A stretch of DNA of 64,000 bases from Paracyclopina nana (GCA_019096065.1 JAGUCH010000009.1:4598001-4662000), one strand, 5' to 3'; positions 47,201-58,923 are shown, counted from the stretch's first letter. Translations and numbers: made by a program. The notes: generated by a model from the letters alone, not told the origin.

Positions 47201-50200
47201 AAAGTCGCATGGCCACGTGATATTTGTCTCACGTAAACCCCCCCAAAAAAATTTGAAAGATTATTGGCAGGCTGGAGGGACATAACTTCCAAGGATCGAG
47301 GGCATCTCGAATCCAATATTTGATGCTGTATCACCAAATGATAAGCTGTTTCATCGTTCCAAATGCACATGCTAAAGCCTTGACCTTATTGTGGCACACA
47401 AAAGGCTTCTTTTTGCAGAGTAGTGATGATATCCTTATAGTATAATTAGAGTATCTAAATGCCCCCCTGTCATTCCACTGCATGAGTCTCGATTCTGCAG
47501 GTCCTGGCATTCACAGAGGAAGGCTAATACATAAATGCACAGCGTATGTGGACTGTGTGCATGTAGGAAAAGAAGGCCAACTCCTAATAAAGGCTGTCGA
47601 AGGGGAAAGTCCTTGGTGTTGGTGGTGAACCTGGCAAATTGGGTCACTAGGTCGAAAATGCTACGTACACACACACACTAAGCAGCAGCAAACCATCATC
47701 GCAGAAAATGCATTGCAAAAGCCACATCACATGACCTCCGAAGATAAATGCTCAGGATTAGAAAGCATGCAAGCTGGTTATTACAGAATTGGGTCAAGCC
47801 TGCAGAAACTCAGTATCGTCTCAGTCGATGGCAGGCTGTTGACTTTTGTCGCAAGATACAATTTTTTGATCGAGGTTATGTGCTCAAATGTACGAGCTTG
47901 GCATTGAGACTCGATTGTCGTGAGCTAACTTTGCTTTCAGTTCGCCAAACTGAAATTGAAGAAGATACAGATTTTTTGGTCAAAGTAGTTGTACGTAGCG
48001 TTTGTCTATCGAAATGTAATAATGCCCTTTGCAAAATATTGACTTAAGGGCAGCAGTATATGTGACATGAATGCACCGTAGAAAGGAGAAGGCTGTGCGA
48101 AAAGCCATGCGGCCTATTTCACCACAACAAATTGGCCTTATATCAGGAAGAGTTGTCCTAGATTCTGGACATTGAACTAGGCAAAGTGGAACAACAGAAA
48201 CCATGGCCTTATTTTTCTAGGCCTTCTGCCACTGCACTGCTAGGCTTTTCCAGCCACTTCACCATTCCAGTGAAAAGGAAAGGCCTGGAAGCTAAAAAGG
48301 TGCGGCCTCGAAACCATGCACAGTGTGGCGAAGTGACAGGAAAAAACTACCGTTCCTTTCAGCCTTGCAACCTAGGTAGTGGTGAACTGCTACGTAATAC
48401 TTTTTTTCCTAGTTTTTCCTGGGCCCAGAGTGACACATCAAAAGAAAGCCTCGCAGACCAAACATGGAAAATGCAACCGAGTCGTCGCACTTTCGTCTTC
48501 GTCGCCAATGCACGGCCTTGAGCCAAATAAAGGCCTCTCAACTTGGACTGGAAAAAATGCTTTCACTCTCTATACTATTATGCCATGCAGACTTCCTCAA
48601 AAGGGCCCCTCTATAGTAGCATAGAAATAGGATATGACCTCATTTTTTCGAGCCTTGCACACTTGCTCTACGCTTCAAGCCAAGTAGGGCACACATTACA
48701 TTTTCATGATTTTCGAGGGAAAAAGAACTGGAAAAAGGAGGAAAAGGCATGTGTCGTCAGTCAAGGTCTTTTTCGGCCTTGTGCAAAACTTGCAAAAGCA
48801 GCAGCAGCATTCAAGAATCGCCGTCTCGTCTGATGGCCTTGAAGGAAAAGGCCTGTCTTGGCTCCTTTTTGTGGCCTTGCAGCAGCCTAGAACCAGGCAC
48901 CAGGCCAGCTTTGCTAACTTTCCAGCCAAAATGTAAGAAGGCCCACTACTAACTCGTAGGCCTGGAAAAGGAGCCAAATTCAAAGGAGAATGTACTACAA
49001 AAAAATGTATTCCAATGATACTTAAGTTTTTGACGTAAGATACTACAATTTGTATCGGAGTATTCCATTCATATCGACAGTCTTGCTAATGAGACTCGGT
49101 TGTCTTCAGCCAACTTTGCTTTCAGTCGCCAAGACTGAAATATCAAAGCTCGCAGGAAATAGTTGCTCTCTCGATATCGATAGCATGTGATAATTGGAAA
49201 GCTATCAGGGCAAAGTATGCGAAAATTGCATTCCTTCAGAGCCAAGTATTATAGCTGGCTGAAAAAAGTGCATCATCATTCTCGCTGCTGCTGCTATTTG
49301 AGGAAAAGGGAACAACATTGCATGCACCCGGGTTGCTTTCTCCTTGCGACGAAATGAGAACATCTGGGAACACCCACGTAGCATTTGGTGCTTTTGGCTT
49401 GCTTTCTACTCCTTCAAGGTCGCGATGTTGCCGGAAGTGAATTCATGCACCAGCACAGCTAAGCTGACTCGAATGTCTGGAAAGAAAGCTTTCTTCTTCT
49501 CTCCTTTTTTGCACTTGCAATGCGAAGAAGGCCTTGCCAGCTGCATGTGCTTTCTAGACATATTTCTCTTTTTATCAGAGGAATTGCAATCAGATGTCCT
49601 AGTCATGCATAACTTTTTGCTAGCCCCTTTCCTTAATCTGTCATATTGCTATTCAAATGCAGAGTATTCTATATTTTGTGGTGGTGGGGACTTTTTTTGT
49701 TTCTCCCACTTTTTTGTGCTCTCCTGCTATGCTCTACATGTTGATTTGCGAAGATCTAAATTGGATTTTGTATCCAAATCCCACGAGAGTTCATAGTCGA
49801 CGTGAGTCATAAAATGAAGAAGAAAAGAAGGAGGAAGAAATCCTTCCGCTGATTCATCGCTGCTTACAAGATATTGCACAATATCATGGTCTTCAATATC
49901 ACAGAGGGTGTAAAAATATGCAACAAAATAATGGGGAAATCCTGTGCAGCAATAAGCCGTACTGATGCACTTTTTTCATTTGTCATTTTTGTGCTTTCGT
50001 GGCAGTTGTCCCCCATGTGCAGATACTATAACGTATCGTCTCCCCAGACTTTCCACAATGTAAAGAGGGTTGGGGTGCTCCTCTTATGTACGATTACTCA
50101 CACCATACGTGTTTGGATGCTTTCTCTAACGATCCAAGATCGACTGTTGAATTGATGGCAACACTGGCTAGGTCATTTCATCCCATATGAGCTTTCTCTC

Positions 50201-53147
50201 TACCTCCAGATGTTGTTGCGATGAAGAAAAACCAAAATTACTCCGCAGACGACATTTTGTGACTCCTTCAACGCTCATATTCAGTTTTGAGCACTGAAAC
50301 CAAAGTTGTCAGAGGGCGAGCGAGACTCATTAGCAAGGCCTATCATTTGATAATGTGGGTGCGCCAAAAAATTGTAACACACAGCATCAACTTTAAAAAC
50401 GCCGACAACTACAATGTATTTGATGTAAGAGCCAGCTTTATAAGTTTGCACTATATGCTATATAGCTATAGCAGCAAGCATGCATGTAAAAGGTGGGCCA
50501 AGGTTATGCATCTCTCAGCGTGTATGCGTATACTGTGATGATCCCATAGAGAGCTAAGCATTGCGGATGCATCTAGCGTGAGAGAATTATGTCCGTCCGC
50601 CATTCTAGCCAATGCATAACTATTTTCAGTGCTTGTAATAATATCGCATAACATTCATTTGAAAGAGTTGGCGACATTGGCTTAGTCTTTCGCAAGTTTT
50701 GCATAGTCACGCTATTTAAATAGCTCATAACATAAAACGTATTTAAATAGCAGCTATTTAAATACATCCAGAGGCTATTTAAATACATTTTATGCTATGA
50801 GCTATTTAAATAGCGTGACTATGCAAAACTTGCGAAAGATTAAGCCATTATTCCCCTTTTTGTCGTTTAGTACAGTTTTTTGGCACCGTCACATGCTCAA
50901 ATGTGCAAGCCTGAAAATGAGACTCAATCGCCCATTTTCAACTTTGAAATCAGTGCTCAAAGCTGAAATTGAACAGCAAAGGAGAGCATCGCTTATCGTT
51001 GATTTTTTGGGCTAAACTGCTTGAATTCATGGCAAAAAAGGACATGCTGGATGTCATGGATCCAGGTAAAAGTATTGCCAACAGGTTTCAGGTTTTTACT
51101 ACAAGGAAGTGAATTTCCCATTTGACATAGCTGGCGCGCGCGCGCTAACGTACATGCTTGCCTGTAGAGCCTGCGAGTTGGCGTGAAGAAATTTGAAATT
51201 TCAAGTTCATGCCGTGACTGGGATCGCACATCTGTTAACTGCAATATCCTCGTTGGAATCGACTCTATAACGGGACGCGACGACGATGACGATTTCCTCG
51301 ACTCCCTTGCTAACTTCCACATATTGCGTATGTATTGTAATGCTACTTGATGAGAGAGGATTTAGCCACAAGGGACCACCAGCAGCAGCAGCAGCAAGAT
51401 TGCTCGAAATTGCAAAGGAAAGGAAAAAGGGCGTGGTACTGGCTACAAGAGTCTTTCTGTACGTTCACCCATAATATCCTGATTATTACTTGGGTGAGTG
51501 CAGAAATTGGCATGGAATCGCATCATTGTCCGAGAAAGAAGGCCAAGCCATACTTCCTTTCATTTGCAAGTAGCAGCCTTTCGGCATTAGCAGTGCAGGC
51601 AAGGAATGCACAATAATATCGGTGGCCTTCGCCAAACTAGGCCACATGAATATGAGGGATCAGCAAAAATGGCCTTATTACTTTTTTCTCCTATATGCAA
51701 TACTGTTATAATTATAAGGAGATTTTTAGGTAAAGATGTGCTTGTTTGACAAAGAAACTTTCTCAAAGTACGGACATATGAGATTGGTTTTTTTTCAATT
51801 TGCTAACTAAAAGATTTTCCTTGTTTTCGTTTTCCAGCTTGGAGCGATTCATATAATGAATTAAAGGAAACGGACTAGCTAGGCAAAGAGATATGTAGGT
51901 CACCCAGTTGGTTGCAATGGCTTTCTTTTGATCCAATACTTGCAAGTAAGGCACCATACCCAGGGGAAGCATATTGAGGTCAACATGTGCATAACAAGTG
52001 CATCGCGAGAGAGGAGAAAAAGCTCCTCCGCGGGAAAAAGCTGCATTTCAAGACACTTGCCAACAAGGTCAGCGCATTTCACTTCTTTCGGAAATGATTT
52101 TTTCCCTTGCTATTAGCTAGGATAGCTTAAATAGTAGCTGCAGTTTCGGTGTAGCGGTCTACCTAAACGCCCAGACAATGTGACCCCATTCCGCGCTTCG
52201 ATGAAGATTTGAGTCGGAAAAACATATTTACGCGCGACGAGAAAAATCATGGGAAAACGACCTGAAATGCTGGGTGTCCTTTCAAGAGCAAAAACAGATT
52301 CTCAGCGGGTCGCCATCACCATTGAGCTTAAAAACGTGGATTTTTACGAATTCATCATCTGATCCGTGTCAATTTGCGTTAGTTTTGAGCACTGGCCAAA
52401 AACTCCGCAAGGATGCATTGCGTAGCCTTCAAAAAAGTACGCAAACGATGGAATCGCGCCATTTATAGTTTGCATAATATGTGCCACCCACGCGAAAACG
52501 ACCTATGGGAAACTGGCTCAATTTCTCAAGAGTGGCGCGCGCATTTGACCGGCGCGCGCTCACTTTGTTTATCAACAGTTTGGCATTATTGCAGTTGATC
52601 CCGGGTTCAAAATGGTCAAGAAACATCATCGCGTTCGCAATAACAACAACAGCATTTGAGACGCAAGGTGAGTGAAAGTGAACTGAACTTGACCCCCATC
52701 ATTTTGCCAACAACCATAACAAAACTATTTTGGGACACGTGAGAAAATCGCGCAAAACAGGAAACTAGGCTACTGCCCGATTCTTCTTGCAAAAAACTCA
52801 CCGTTCTCCTTGTGCAAATATTTGGTGAGGAATCGCTTGCGCGCGGGGCCTCCGATGAGGCCGGCCGCGGCCGGGGGGAATCCCCCGGGGAATCCCCTGA
52901 GCAGCGAGGCCGCGGAGAGGACGGACCTCGCCCTGCGCTCGAACTCGGCGGACTCTTCGGAGCCCCCGGAGCTCGACCTCGGGCGGTGGTGGGCGAGGCC
53001 GAGGCCGAGGTCGCACGGCCTCGGGCTGAGCTGGTCCTCGGTATCGTCGCTGCTGTGGTAGCTCGGACTCACTTTGGGACGCGAGAGGTCCAAGGGCTGC
53101 ATTTGGCAGTCCTCGTCGGTCGTCTCAACTGAGCTGGCGGCGGCCAT
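44259..53147 (-). CDS. E74: E74/ELF-type ETS transcription factor, short 5' form
   Basis: Seven exons, 499 residues: 53147-52802, 47167-46961, 46766-46656, 46596-46459, 45233-44929, 44711-44434 and 44373-44259; all phases match. Residues 1-115 include [10 protein letters not shown], a PLDLS motif of the kind that binds the CtBP corepressor, then low-complexity acidic and Gly/Pro-rich sequence. The middle has [19 protein letters not shown] and an alanine and proline run (from GCTGCG repeats near 45060). The C-terminal ETS domain ([56 protein letters not shown]) matches the ELF/E74 subfamily closely. ETS factors bind GGAA sites in the nucleus; insect E74 is an ecdysone early gene. The symbol is by similarity. 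Intron 1 is 5.6 kb and carries many repeat copies. Confidence 0.93.
44788..44912 (+). repeat. hairpin repeat family, copy 1
   Basis: CAGTTTCGTGAACTG hairpin, then GACAATCGAGTCTCATT and ATAAAATTGTTCC. It lies in an E74 intron about 17 bases inside the donor of the exon ending at 44929. See findings for the family description. Confidence 0.8.
45722..45864 (-). repeat. hairpin repeat family, copy 2
   Basis: Inverse orientation; the closest relative of copy 1 (same CAGTTTCGTGAACTG hairpin, and GCATGCACATTTG in the middle). It ends near the sequence GTGCTAAACG. Confidence 0.8.
46829..46957 (+). repeat. hairpin repeat family, copy 3
   Basis: CAGTTTAGCGAGCTG hairpin, GACAATCGGGTCTCAT core and AAGTTGTATCGCGCGACAA end. 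It runs right up to the E74 exon ending at 46961, so the donor of that exon abuts the repeat. Confidence 0.75.
47843..47965 (-). repeat. hairpin repeat family, copy 4
   Basis: Inverse orientation with CAGTTTGGCGAACTG hairpin, GACAATCGAGTCTCA core and AAAATTGTATCTTGCGACA end. It is one of the most complete copies. Confidence 0.8.
49036..49150 (-). repeat. hairpin repeat family, copy 5
   Basis: Inverse orientation. The hairpin reads CAGTCTTGGCGACTG, a compensated stem (GTC/GAC instead of GTT/AAC). The core is GACAACCGAGTCTCATT. Confidence 0.7.
50277..50392 (+). repeat. hairpin repeat family, copy 6
   Basis: CAGTTTTGAGCACTG hairpin, diverged core GAGCGAGACTCATTAGC and AAAAATTGTAACACAC end. Confidence 0.6.
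50679..50846. mobile_element. 168-bp hairpin MITE with ATTTAAATA steps
   Basis: Starts GGCTTAGTCTTTCGCAAG and ends CTTGCGAAAGATTAAGCC, arms of about 65 bases with one mismatch visible (GTC versus ATT). The loop has repeated TATTTAAATA, as in the element at 29.5 kb. It adjoins a hairpin-repeat copy at 50868. Confidence 0.88.
50868..50972 (-). repeat. hairpin repeat family, copy 7
   Basis: Inverse orientation, weaker hairpin (CAGCTTTGAGCACTG), core GATTGAGTCTCATTTTC, middle TGCACATTTGAGCATGTG. Confidence 0.65.
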
Positions 53148-53380
53148 TTTTGCAACTGCTGACTGAATAATCTATCCACTTTGCAAAAAAGCTAGCGCGG
53201 AATTCCGCAAGAAAGGGCTTCCGCGGTAGTCGACTTTCAATGTCCTACTGCTTGAGCTTGCACTTCTCCTCATCATCGAGCGGCTCGCGTTCGCTTTAGC
53301 GGCCGCACACAACCGTGCGCGCAACGCGCAACTTGCGCGCGCCACCTCAAGCGCGGCCGCAAATTCATGCCACAATAACC
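52802..53380. promoter_or_regulatory. CpG-rich start region of E74 short form
   Basis: A sharp rise in GC and CpG over the first coding exon and the 200 bases upstream, including two GCGGCCGC-type sites near 53300 and 53352, against an AT-rich background. This fits an unmethylated promoter. The exact start is not visible; no TATA box seen. Confidence 0.5.
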
Positions 53381-54078
53381 TTACGTTGATCGTGACGCGA
53401 AATAGGTGACTCTTTCCGTTTTGCCTTTTGCTCAAATCAGCGACTGCAATGGCCTTTTTAGGCAAAGCTTCAAGCTTAACATCGGCCTAAAATCCATATC
53501 CAGCGAAACTACGGTGAAATGCCTTTTTTCGCCTACAAATGAGACGCAATTGGTTTCGCGTTGTGACATCAAAAGGTTCAGGAAAAAGGACTCGTATCCT
53601 CAAGATTTTCCTTACTTTTAGCTGACCGCGAAACATTGCTAATGAGGACGCCTCAAACTGCTTTTTGACACTTCCGACGGAAATATGTCAAAAGTCGACA
53701 TTTTCAAGTGGCTTTTCACAGAAGAAGTCACCAAAGTTTCTTTTTTTTCTCGCTAGAAGCCTTTCAAGCCCTTTTTGCTAATGAGCCGAGCAATGTTGAC
53801 AACTGAAGGAGACTGGATAACGCGATAACTTCAATTTTTGCAAGCAGTTCTCAGTCGAATTTCGTCTCCCTTAAACGGGCAAAAATGGGCATTTGCTTCG
53901 GTGGTTGTTGCGACATCTGAGCTTTCTTTTTGCGTTGCGTCATGCGATGACTCCCTTATAGATTTTTAAGGAGGCCAGCCACGATTTTGGCCTTTTAAGG
54001 CCATTACGCAAGAATTTATGGAATTATCGGCGAGATGGCCCAATGATGCAATGGATAAAAGATAAAATGAGGACTTAC
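53381..54078. other. upstream of E74 short-form promoter
   Basis: No coding exon seen. Several AGGCC words and short T runs. It is an intron for the longer E74 form. Confidence 0.35.
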
Positions 54079-54141
54079 GAGAGTCGATAACGTTTTTGAT
54101 GCATTCATCGTCCAACCTCGGCAAGTCGCCAGCCTCGTAAC
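54079..54141 (-). CDS. E74: E74 alternative upstream exon
   Basis: A 63-base exon between a CTTTTAAG acceptor and a GTAAGT donor coding GYEAGDLPRLDDECIKNVID plus one more Ser. It enters and leaves in phase 1, so it joins in frame to both the exon at 58705-58923 (upstream) and the common E74 exon at 47167, bypassing the short-form first exon. It would give the N-terminus of a longer isoform. Confidence 0.65.
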
Positions 54142-54651
54142 CTTAAAAGCAAAAATAGGACATCTGTATAAATGTGGCTGCACACCGGCAAAAAATGGCT
54201 TTTTTGCTTCATTTGCATGATGCATTCAAATGTGAAGGGACTCAATGGGATATGAAAAAAGTCAACTTGGGATGTGCGTTCAGTGGTTGAGTTCGCGCCC
54301 TTTTTTTCAGGGAAGCAGCAACAATATAAATAATGAACGGCCGTTTCTAATTCGGCTGGATCCCGTGGGAAGAGCGGAAATTAGCGTTCTCCATGATGAT
54401 CCAGGCAGCAACGATCTGTTGCTTCCATTTCAGCCTAGGTTTACTATTTGACTAGCAGCCCTCAAAGCATAGAGATGCGCAAACGCTTCCTATACTGAAC
54501 GAGCTGTTTTGAAAAACCTGTCAAAATTGCTAGGATTGAATTATCTTTTGGTGCATCGATAAATTGTGAAGAATCAAATGGTATGTTTATTAGCCAGGCT
54601 GCGTTCAGTAGCTCATTATGGCCGAATAGTAAAAAACAGTCGCATTGTACA

Positions 54652-54695
54652 TTTTTACTTACGCCGGTCTAACGTTAGACCGGCGTAAGTAAAAA
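54652..54695. repeat. 44-bp perfect palindrome
   Basis: Two 22-base arms, exact inverse copies with no spacer, centred on TCTAACGTTAGA; the arms contain ACTTACGCCGG. A further short inverted pair, TCGCA and TGCGA, lies outside at 54639 and about 54698. It lies in an E74 intron. Confidence 0.9.
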
Positions 54696-55465
54696 ATTGC
54701 GATATTAGTCAACATAAACTGGCTTGAATTTCGAACAATACGAAGCAAGTGAACGGGGCCAAAAAATGCGGCAGATTTCCCAAAATTATTCAGTCTTGAT
54801 CAATCAACTTAAAAATTCGCTATCCGGAAAAGGGATATTTTAGCCATGGTGGTGCGCATCTCTATTAAGTGGAGATCTCTAGTTACACGAGCACCACCTG
54901 ACTGTGACTGCTTGACTTTGAACAGGGCGGTGGAAAAGCCGTTGCAAGGAAGTGTGTCATGGCTGGCATGACAGTCTACATAATGGCAAGATATTTCCCA
55001 TCCAAAAGGAAGGATATGGCCACTAATGAGGGATCCTCTGTGGCAGAGGAGTTTTACCCCGCAAACAAACGGTTATGCTAGCTGCCGTAACAGGAGCAAA
55101 ATCTGATAAAACGCAGTTTGGCGGCTGTTATACAAGAAGGAAGACTCATCGTCCCAAAATTCGTCCTTGAACTGAAACGTTGAACTCAAAAGTCAACTGC
55201 TTTGGCCAGAGCAGCAACAGCTTTTGGAAACAACCTGCTCTGCCGTGCTATAAACCGACATTTTTCTTCTTCGACTCTCCCATACTACCATCATTTTAAG
55301 CCAGCTTCTGCATGCACAAGGGTGTTCGGTTCCAATGTATAAAAGTTGGCTTTGGAATGTCGGTGTATGTGGCATTTCCTTCTATCCATGATGCACCGTT
55401 CATCTACTTCGCCGCACTTAAAACGAGATCATTTTAGTTTTTGGCGTTGGATGCAATTAATTGGC

Positions 55466-55560
55466 AAAGAAGCTTTTTCAAACCAATCGAGTTCGAAATG
55501 AAACTCGATTGTGATATTTACACTTTGCTTTCAGTTTACGAAACTGAAACGGGACTAAAG
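55466..55560 (-). repeat. hairpin repeat family, copy 8
   Basis: Inverse orientation, CAGTTTCGTAAACTG hairpin, AAGCAAAG, core CACAATCGAGTTTCATTTC; the far end is lost. Confidence 0.7.
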
Positions 55561-56103
55561 CGGACTCAGTTTCCGTACGTCAAGATTTTTCGGTATAAAT
55601 ATAAAGCGATGCATTACGGGCAAAAAAGATGGGCCTTTTTGGCAGAGAAGCTGCTATAGGTGTATATTATTAAAAGTGAACTTTTGACGCGCGCAATCAC
55701 CATTTTCCCACCATGGAGTTGAGCGTTTGCCCAATTCCAGGAAGATGAGAATTTAGCTGGAGGCAAAGAAAAACACAACCTCATGGTATATAATATACGA
55801 GGTTTTCCGCTATCAAGCTGCATAAAGAAGTTGTATATTGCAAAAAGTTGCGAAAGCGTGCCGGATCGTGGAGGCGACAAATTGGAGTCGAGGAGCAGAT
55901 TTGGCAATGAAAATTCAGTCCTGTGTGAAAACCAGTGACGAAACGCGGATGACGTGAGATTGTGAAGTTCAATGCTAATGTCACGTTCACCGTTTCCTAC
56001 AATATAACCTGGGAATGCGAACGACGTCATTTGGTACACAAATTATAACTGCGTTCAAGTAGAAGAAATTATATCAACGAAAGGCAACTGTGTCACGCGT
56101 TGC

Positions 56104-56226
56104 TCCACTTCAGTTTTGCAAACTGAAAGCAAACTGCGAACATGACAATCGAGTCTCATTTTCAAGTACGTTCATTTGAGCGCGATGCTTCGCCAAAAAA
56201 TTGTATCCTACGCCAAAAAAATAAAA
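56104..56226 (+). repeat. hairpin repeat family, copy 9
   Basis: CAGTTTTGCAAACTG, a perfect 6-bp stem, then AAGCAAACTGCG, the core GACAATCGAGTCTCATTTTC, GTTCATTTGAGCG and AAAAAATTGTATCCTACGCC. The most consensus-like copy. Confidence 0.85.
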
Positions 56227-57911
56227 TTAGGCATTTTTCAGTTTTGGCCGAAATTGACGTTATCCCATTTTGTAATTACTTAACAATTGATGAGCAGCTG
56301 AACACAGCCTCATTCGAGTCATATGGGGGCTATTACATAATAAGCCGATGTGACTCCACAAAAGAAGAATATACTAGTTGTAGCACAGCAAAAAAATCTC
56401 CTCTCACACCCTCATAAGTTACGAGGTTAGCGGTGAGACCTGCAAAGTCGAACGTTTCAGGGGGAGAATGCAAACTAGTTCATGGTCACTCTCCTGTATT
56501 TTGGCAACAACTACATGATGGGGGAAAGGGTAGCAGAAATAAAGCAGCAGTTTCACTTTTTAGCTCTGCTGCTGCAAAATCAGGAAGAAAACGAGCAAGG
56601 CCCAGTGTGTAGTGTATCTATATGTATAAGGGCTTTGTGATGCATTCAAACTCGAATTTCACAAGAGTTTGGCAACCTACGTGCAATCCTGGCTGCAGCA
56701 GGTTACATTCGAGGAAATCACCATATAGAAAACCAGCCTGGTTTCCGATTCATTTTCTCAGTATTGAAAAGGGATCAGTGGCATGACGTGGGTTTGCCTT
56801 CACTATTGGCCATTTTTTGGGTCTGTTGGAAATGTGCGTCATTTTTCTCAATGCAATGCATCTGGGAGTGTCAAAAGGTTAGGCAATAACCTTGACGCGA
56901 TCCAGCTAGACGACATGACTTCTCTCAATGGAGCCAAATTTCCTTCCGGGGGCCTCCTCTTCCACACTACATAGATTGCCTAACACCAAGCCTCAGCTGG
57001 CTCCAAATCAGGCAGGAATTATTCAATCTTTTTTCAACAGTCCCCCCCCTAAATTTGCAAATTATCTCATCTTCAATTTCCATTACTTGTATTTTCTAAA
57101 AATGGCATTTTCTCTCGAATTCGTCACAATATCGAGGCTAGATGTAAGACCACTATTATTGTGCAATTTGGGTAATTTTGGAAATTGAAGCACTCAATTC
57201 GGCTAGATATAGATGAGCAGCACATAAGACATTTTTTCCGACTGGTATTGCAGACGTTTTCAAGGGCATGCTGCTACCAGTGCTGTGGTGGTATTTTTAC
57301 ATTTGCAAATTGAAGCCGCAATGTCGTTGTGTGTATGGCTATTTTTGCTGCAGTATGTTTACATCCTCTCTCCAAGTTCCTCCTCAGATCATCATCAGTT
57401 TTTTCGCCGAAACAATACAAATAATGTTGTTTGCTCAAAGAGTAGTAGTAGTAGTGAAAAGTGCTCGTTTGTTTTGGGCCAGGAATTCCGGTCGTCAAAT
57501 TACGGCAAAAAGATTAATCATCCGCAATGCTATGACCACATCGCATTGATTCTGGTTTTCCAGGTCAAGTTGCAACACAGTTTTTAGCAATGGAAGTATT
57601 TCCTAATTTTCACATTTGTAATTTGTCAAAAGTTGACTTCCTCCCAAGTAGAGGAGGAAAAAGGACCATCGGAAGCCATTTTCGTTATTTTGGGTGTGTC
57701 CTTCCTTTAAGGATATATAGTGTAGCATCATTTTTTTAACGGCCATCATCTTCCGCTTAGCATGCAGCACAGCTCAAAATTGTAATTTCTCCAGCTAATT
57801 CTTTTCAAGGCTTAGGAAAGTAGCATTTGTTATTTGACTATATTTTGCACTTGGTCACTACAGGCACGGTGAGGCCAAGCACGGCCAAAGTAAATATCGA
57901 TGCTGGGAAAC

Positions 57912-58030
57912 GTTTCCATTTCAGCTCAGTTTTGTCGACTGAAAGCCAATTGGGTTTCATTTCAGACTTCGTTGAATTGGAAATGTTACACTGCCATAAA
58001 ATTGTATCTTACGACAAAAACTAAAAATAA
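57912..58030 (+). repeat. hairpin repeat family, copy 10
   Basis: CAGTTTTGTCGACTG hairpin and intact ATAAAATTGTATCTTACGAC end, with a shortened, diverged middle. Confidence 0.7.
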
Positions 58031-58052
58031 CAGCAAAATATTGTGAGGTAAT

Positions 58053-58263
58053 AGGCCGTTCTCATATTGCCGGAAAAAGCTAAGCTAAGGTAAAATTAGC
58101 TAAGCTAAGGTAAATATTATGCAACGAAAACCGGTTATTTCGCTCAACATTCACAAAAAGCAGCTACTTTGCTTGAAATGTTGAGCGTTTGCTTAGCTAT
58201 TTTTACCTTAGCTTAGCTATTTTCACCTTAGCTTAGCTTTTTCCGGCAATATGAGAACGGCCT
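58053..58263. mobile_element. 211-bp inverted-repeat MITE with TAAGCTAAGG repeats
   Basis: Ends AGGCCGTTCTCATATTGCC and its inverse GGCAATATGAGAACGGCCT, flanked by TA(AT). The arms carry two copies each of AGCTAAGCTAAGGTAA on the left and their inverses on the right, then TGTTGAGCG further in. Non-coding. Confidence 0.88.
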
Positions 58264-58344
58264 AATGAAAGTTTGAAGAAGTAGTAGGTGAGCGTAAAAA
58301 TACGCATTTATATCCAGATCTTATAATATTAACTATGTCGTCTG

Positions 58345-58385
58345 AAGCCTTCATTCAGCTTTATGAACTGAAAGCTAAGCAGGAA
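58345..58385 (+). repeat. hairpin repeat family, partial copy 11
   Basis: Only the hairpin end remains: TTCAGCTTTATGAACTGAAA followed by GCTAAG. Confidence 0.45.
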
Positions 58386-58704
58386 AAAACTAAGTGTTTT
58401 AATCAAAGAACGCAATTGTGTACGATAATGAAGTTCAATGAAGTAGATGAACGATGCATTAATCCTCTGGAAGGAAATGCCATGATCATGACATTCCAAT
58501 TTTGGGGAGTTTAGCGAACTGCTGCTCCCCAGTGTGCGTTAAGCACAAAACAGGGTAGGGATGCTGAAAGAATGTGCAAAGTGGAGGGAGGAGGCAGAAT
58601 CAGGACAAGGACTTTCACTTATGCTATTACTTCTGGGGTGAGGGGGGGAAAATCAGGACACTTTTGCTTTCAAGAGCAAGTATCCGCGTTTTTTTTCCAC
58701 TCAC

Positions 58705-58923
58705 CTTCAAGCTTGATATTTTCGCTCTTGATTGGCGGTGGCGGTGACTTTTTGGCTGAGGGCAACTTTTTCGGGACATCCAAATGCGAAGGGATGTTGT
58801 TGTTGTTATGATTGAGAAGCTGGTTTTGTTTTGCAAATTCTTGCTTCACGACCACTGGAGGCAACACAGTCTTGTTGGTGATCACTTTCTTTGATGTGGA
58901 CGGAATGGAAGAAGAGGACTTTC
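58705..58923 (-). CDS. E74: E74 alternative upstream exon, long form
   Basis: A 219-base exon between TTTTTTGCAG and a GTGAGT donor, phase 1 in and out. It codes for KSSSSIPSTSKKVITNKTVL, then a VVVKQEF motif, an Asn run (NHNNNNIPS) and a Lys/Pro-rich end with IKSENIKLE. VKQE and IKSE fit the SUMO-attachment pattern (hydrophobic-K-x-E). It joins in phase to the exon at 54141. The start exon lies upstream and was not found, possibly beyond the window. Assignment to E74 rests on strand, order and phase. Confidence 0.6.

Larger units (their letters stand above)
47168..52801. other. E74 intron 1 (short form)
   Basis: 5.6 kb with at least four hairpin-repeat copies, one long hairpin MITE at 50.7 kb and many AAGGCC/GGCCTT words between 48.1 and 49.0 kb. 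No coding exon in phase was found. A CGCGCGCGC run lies near 51134. Confidence 0.5.

Noticed and set aside
52812-53132. Arg/Gly-rich plus-strand frames over the CpG-rich region
   Set aside because: Antisense shadows of the first E74 exon; the GC bias opens all frames.
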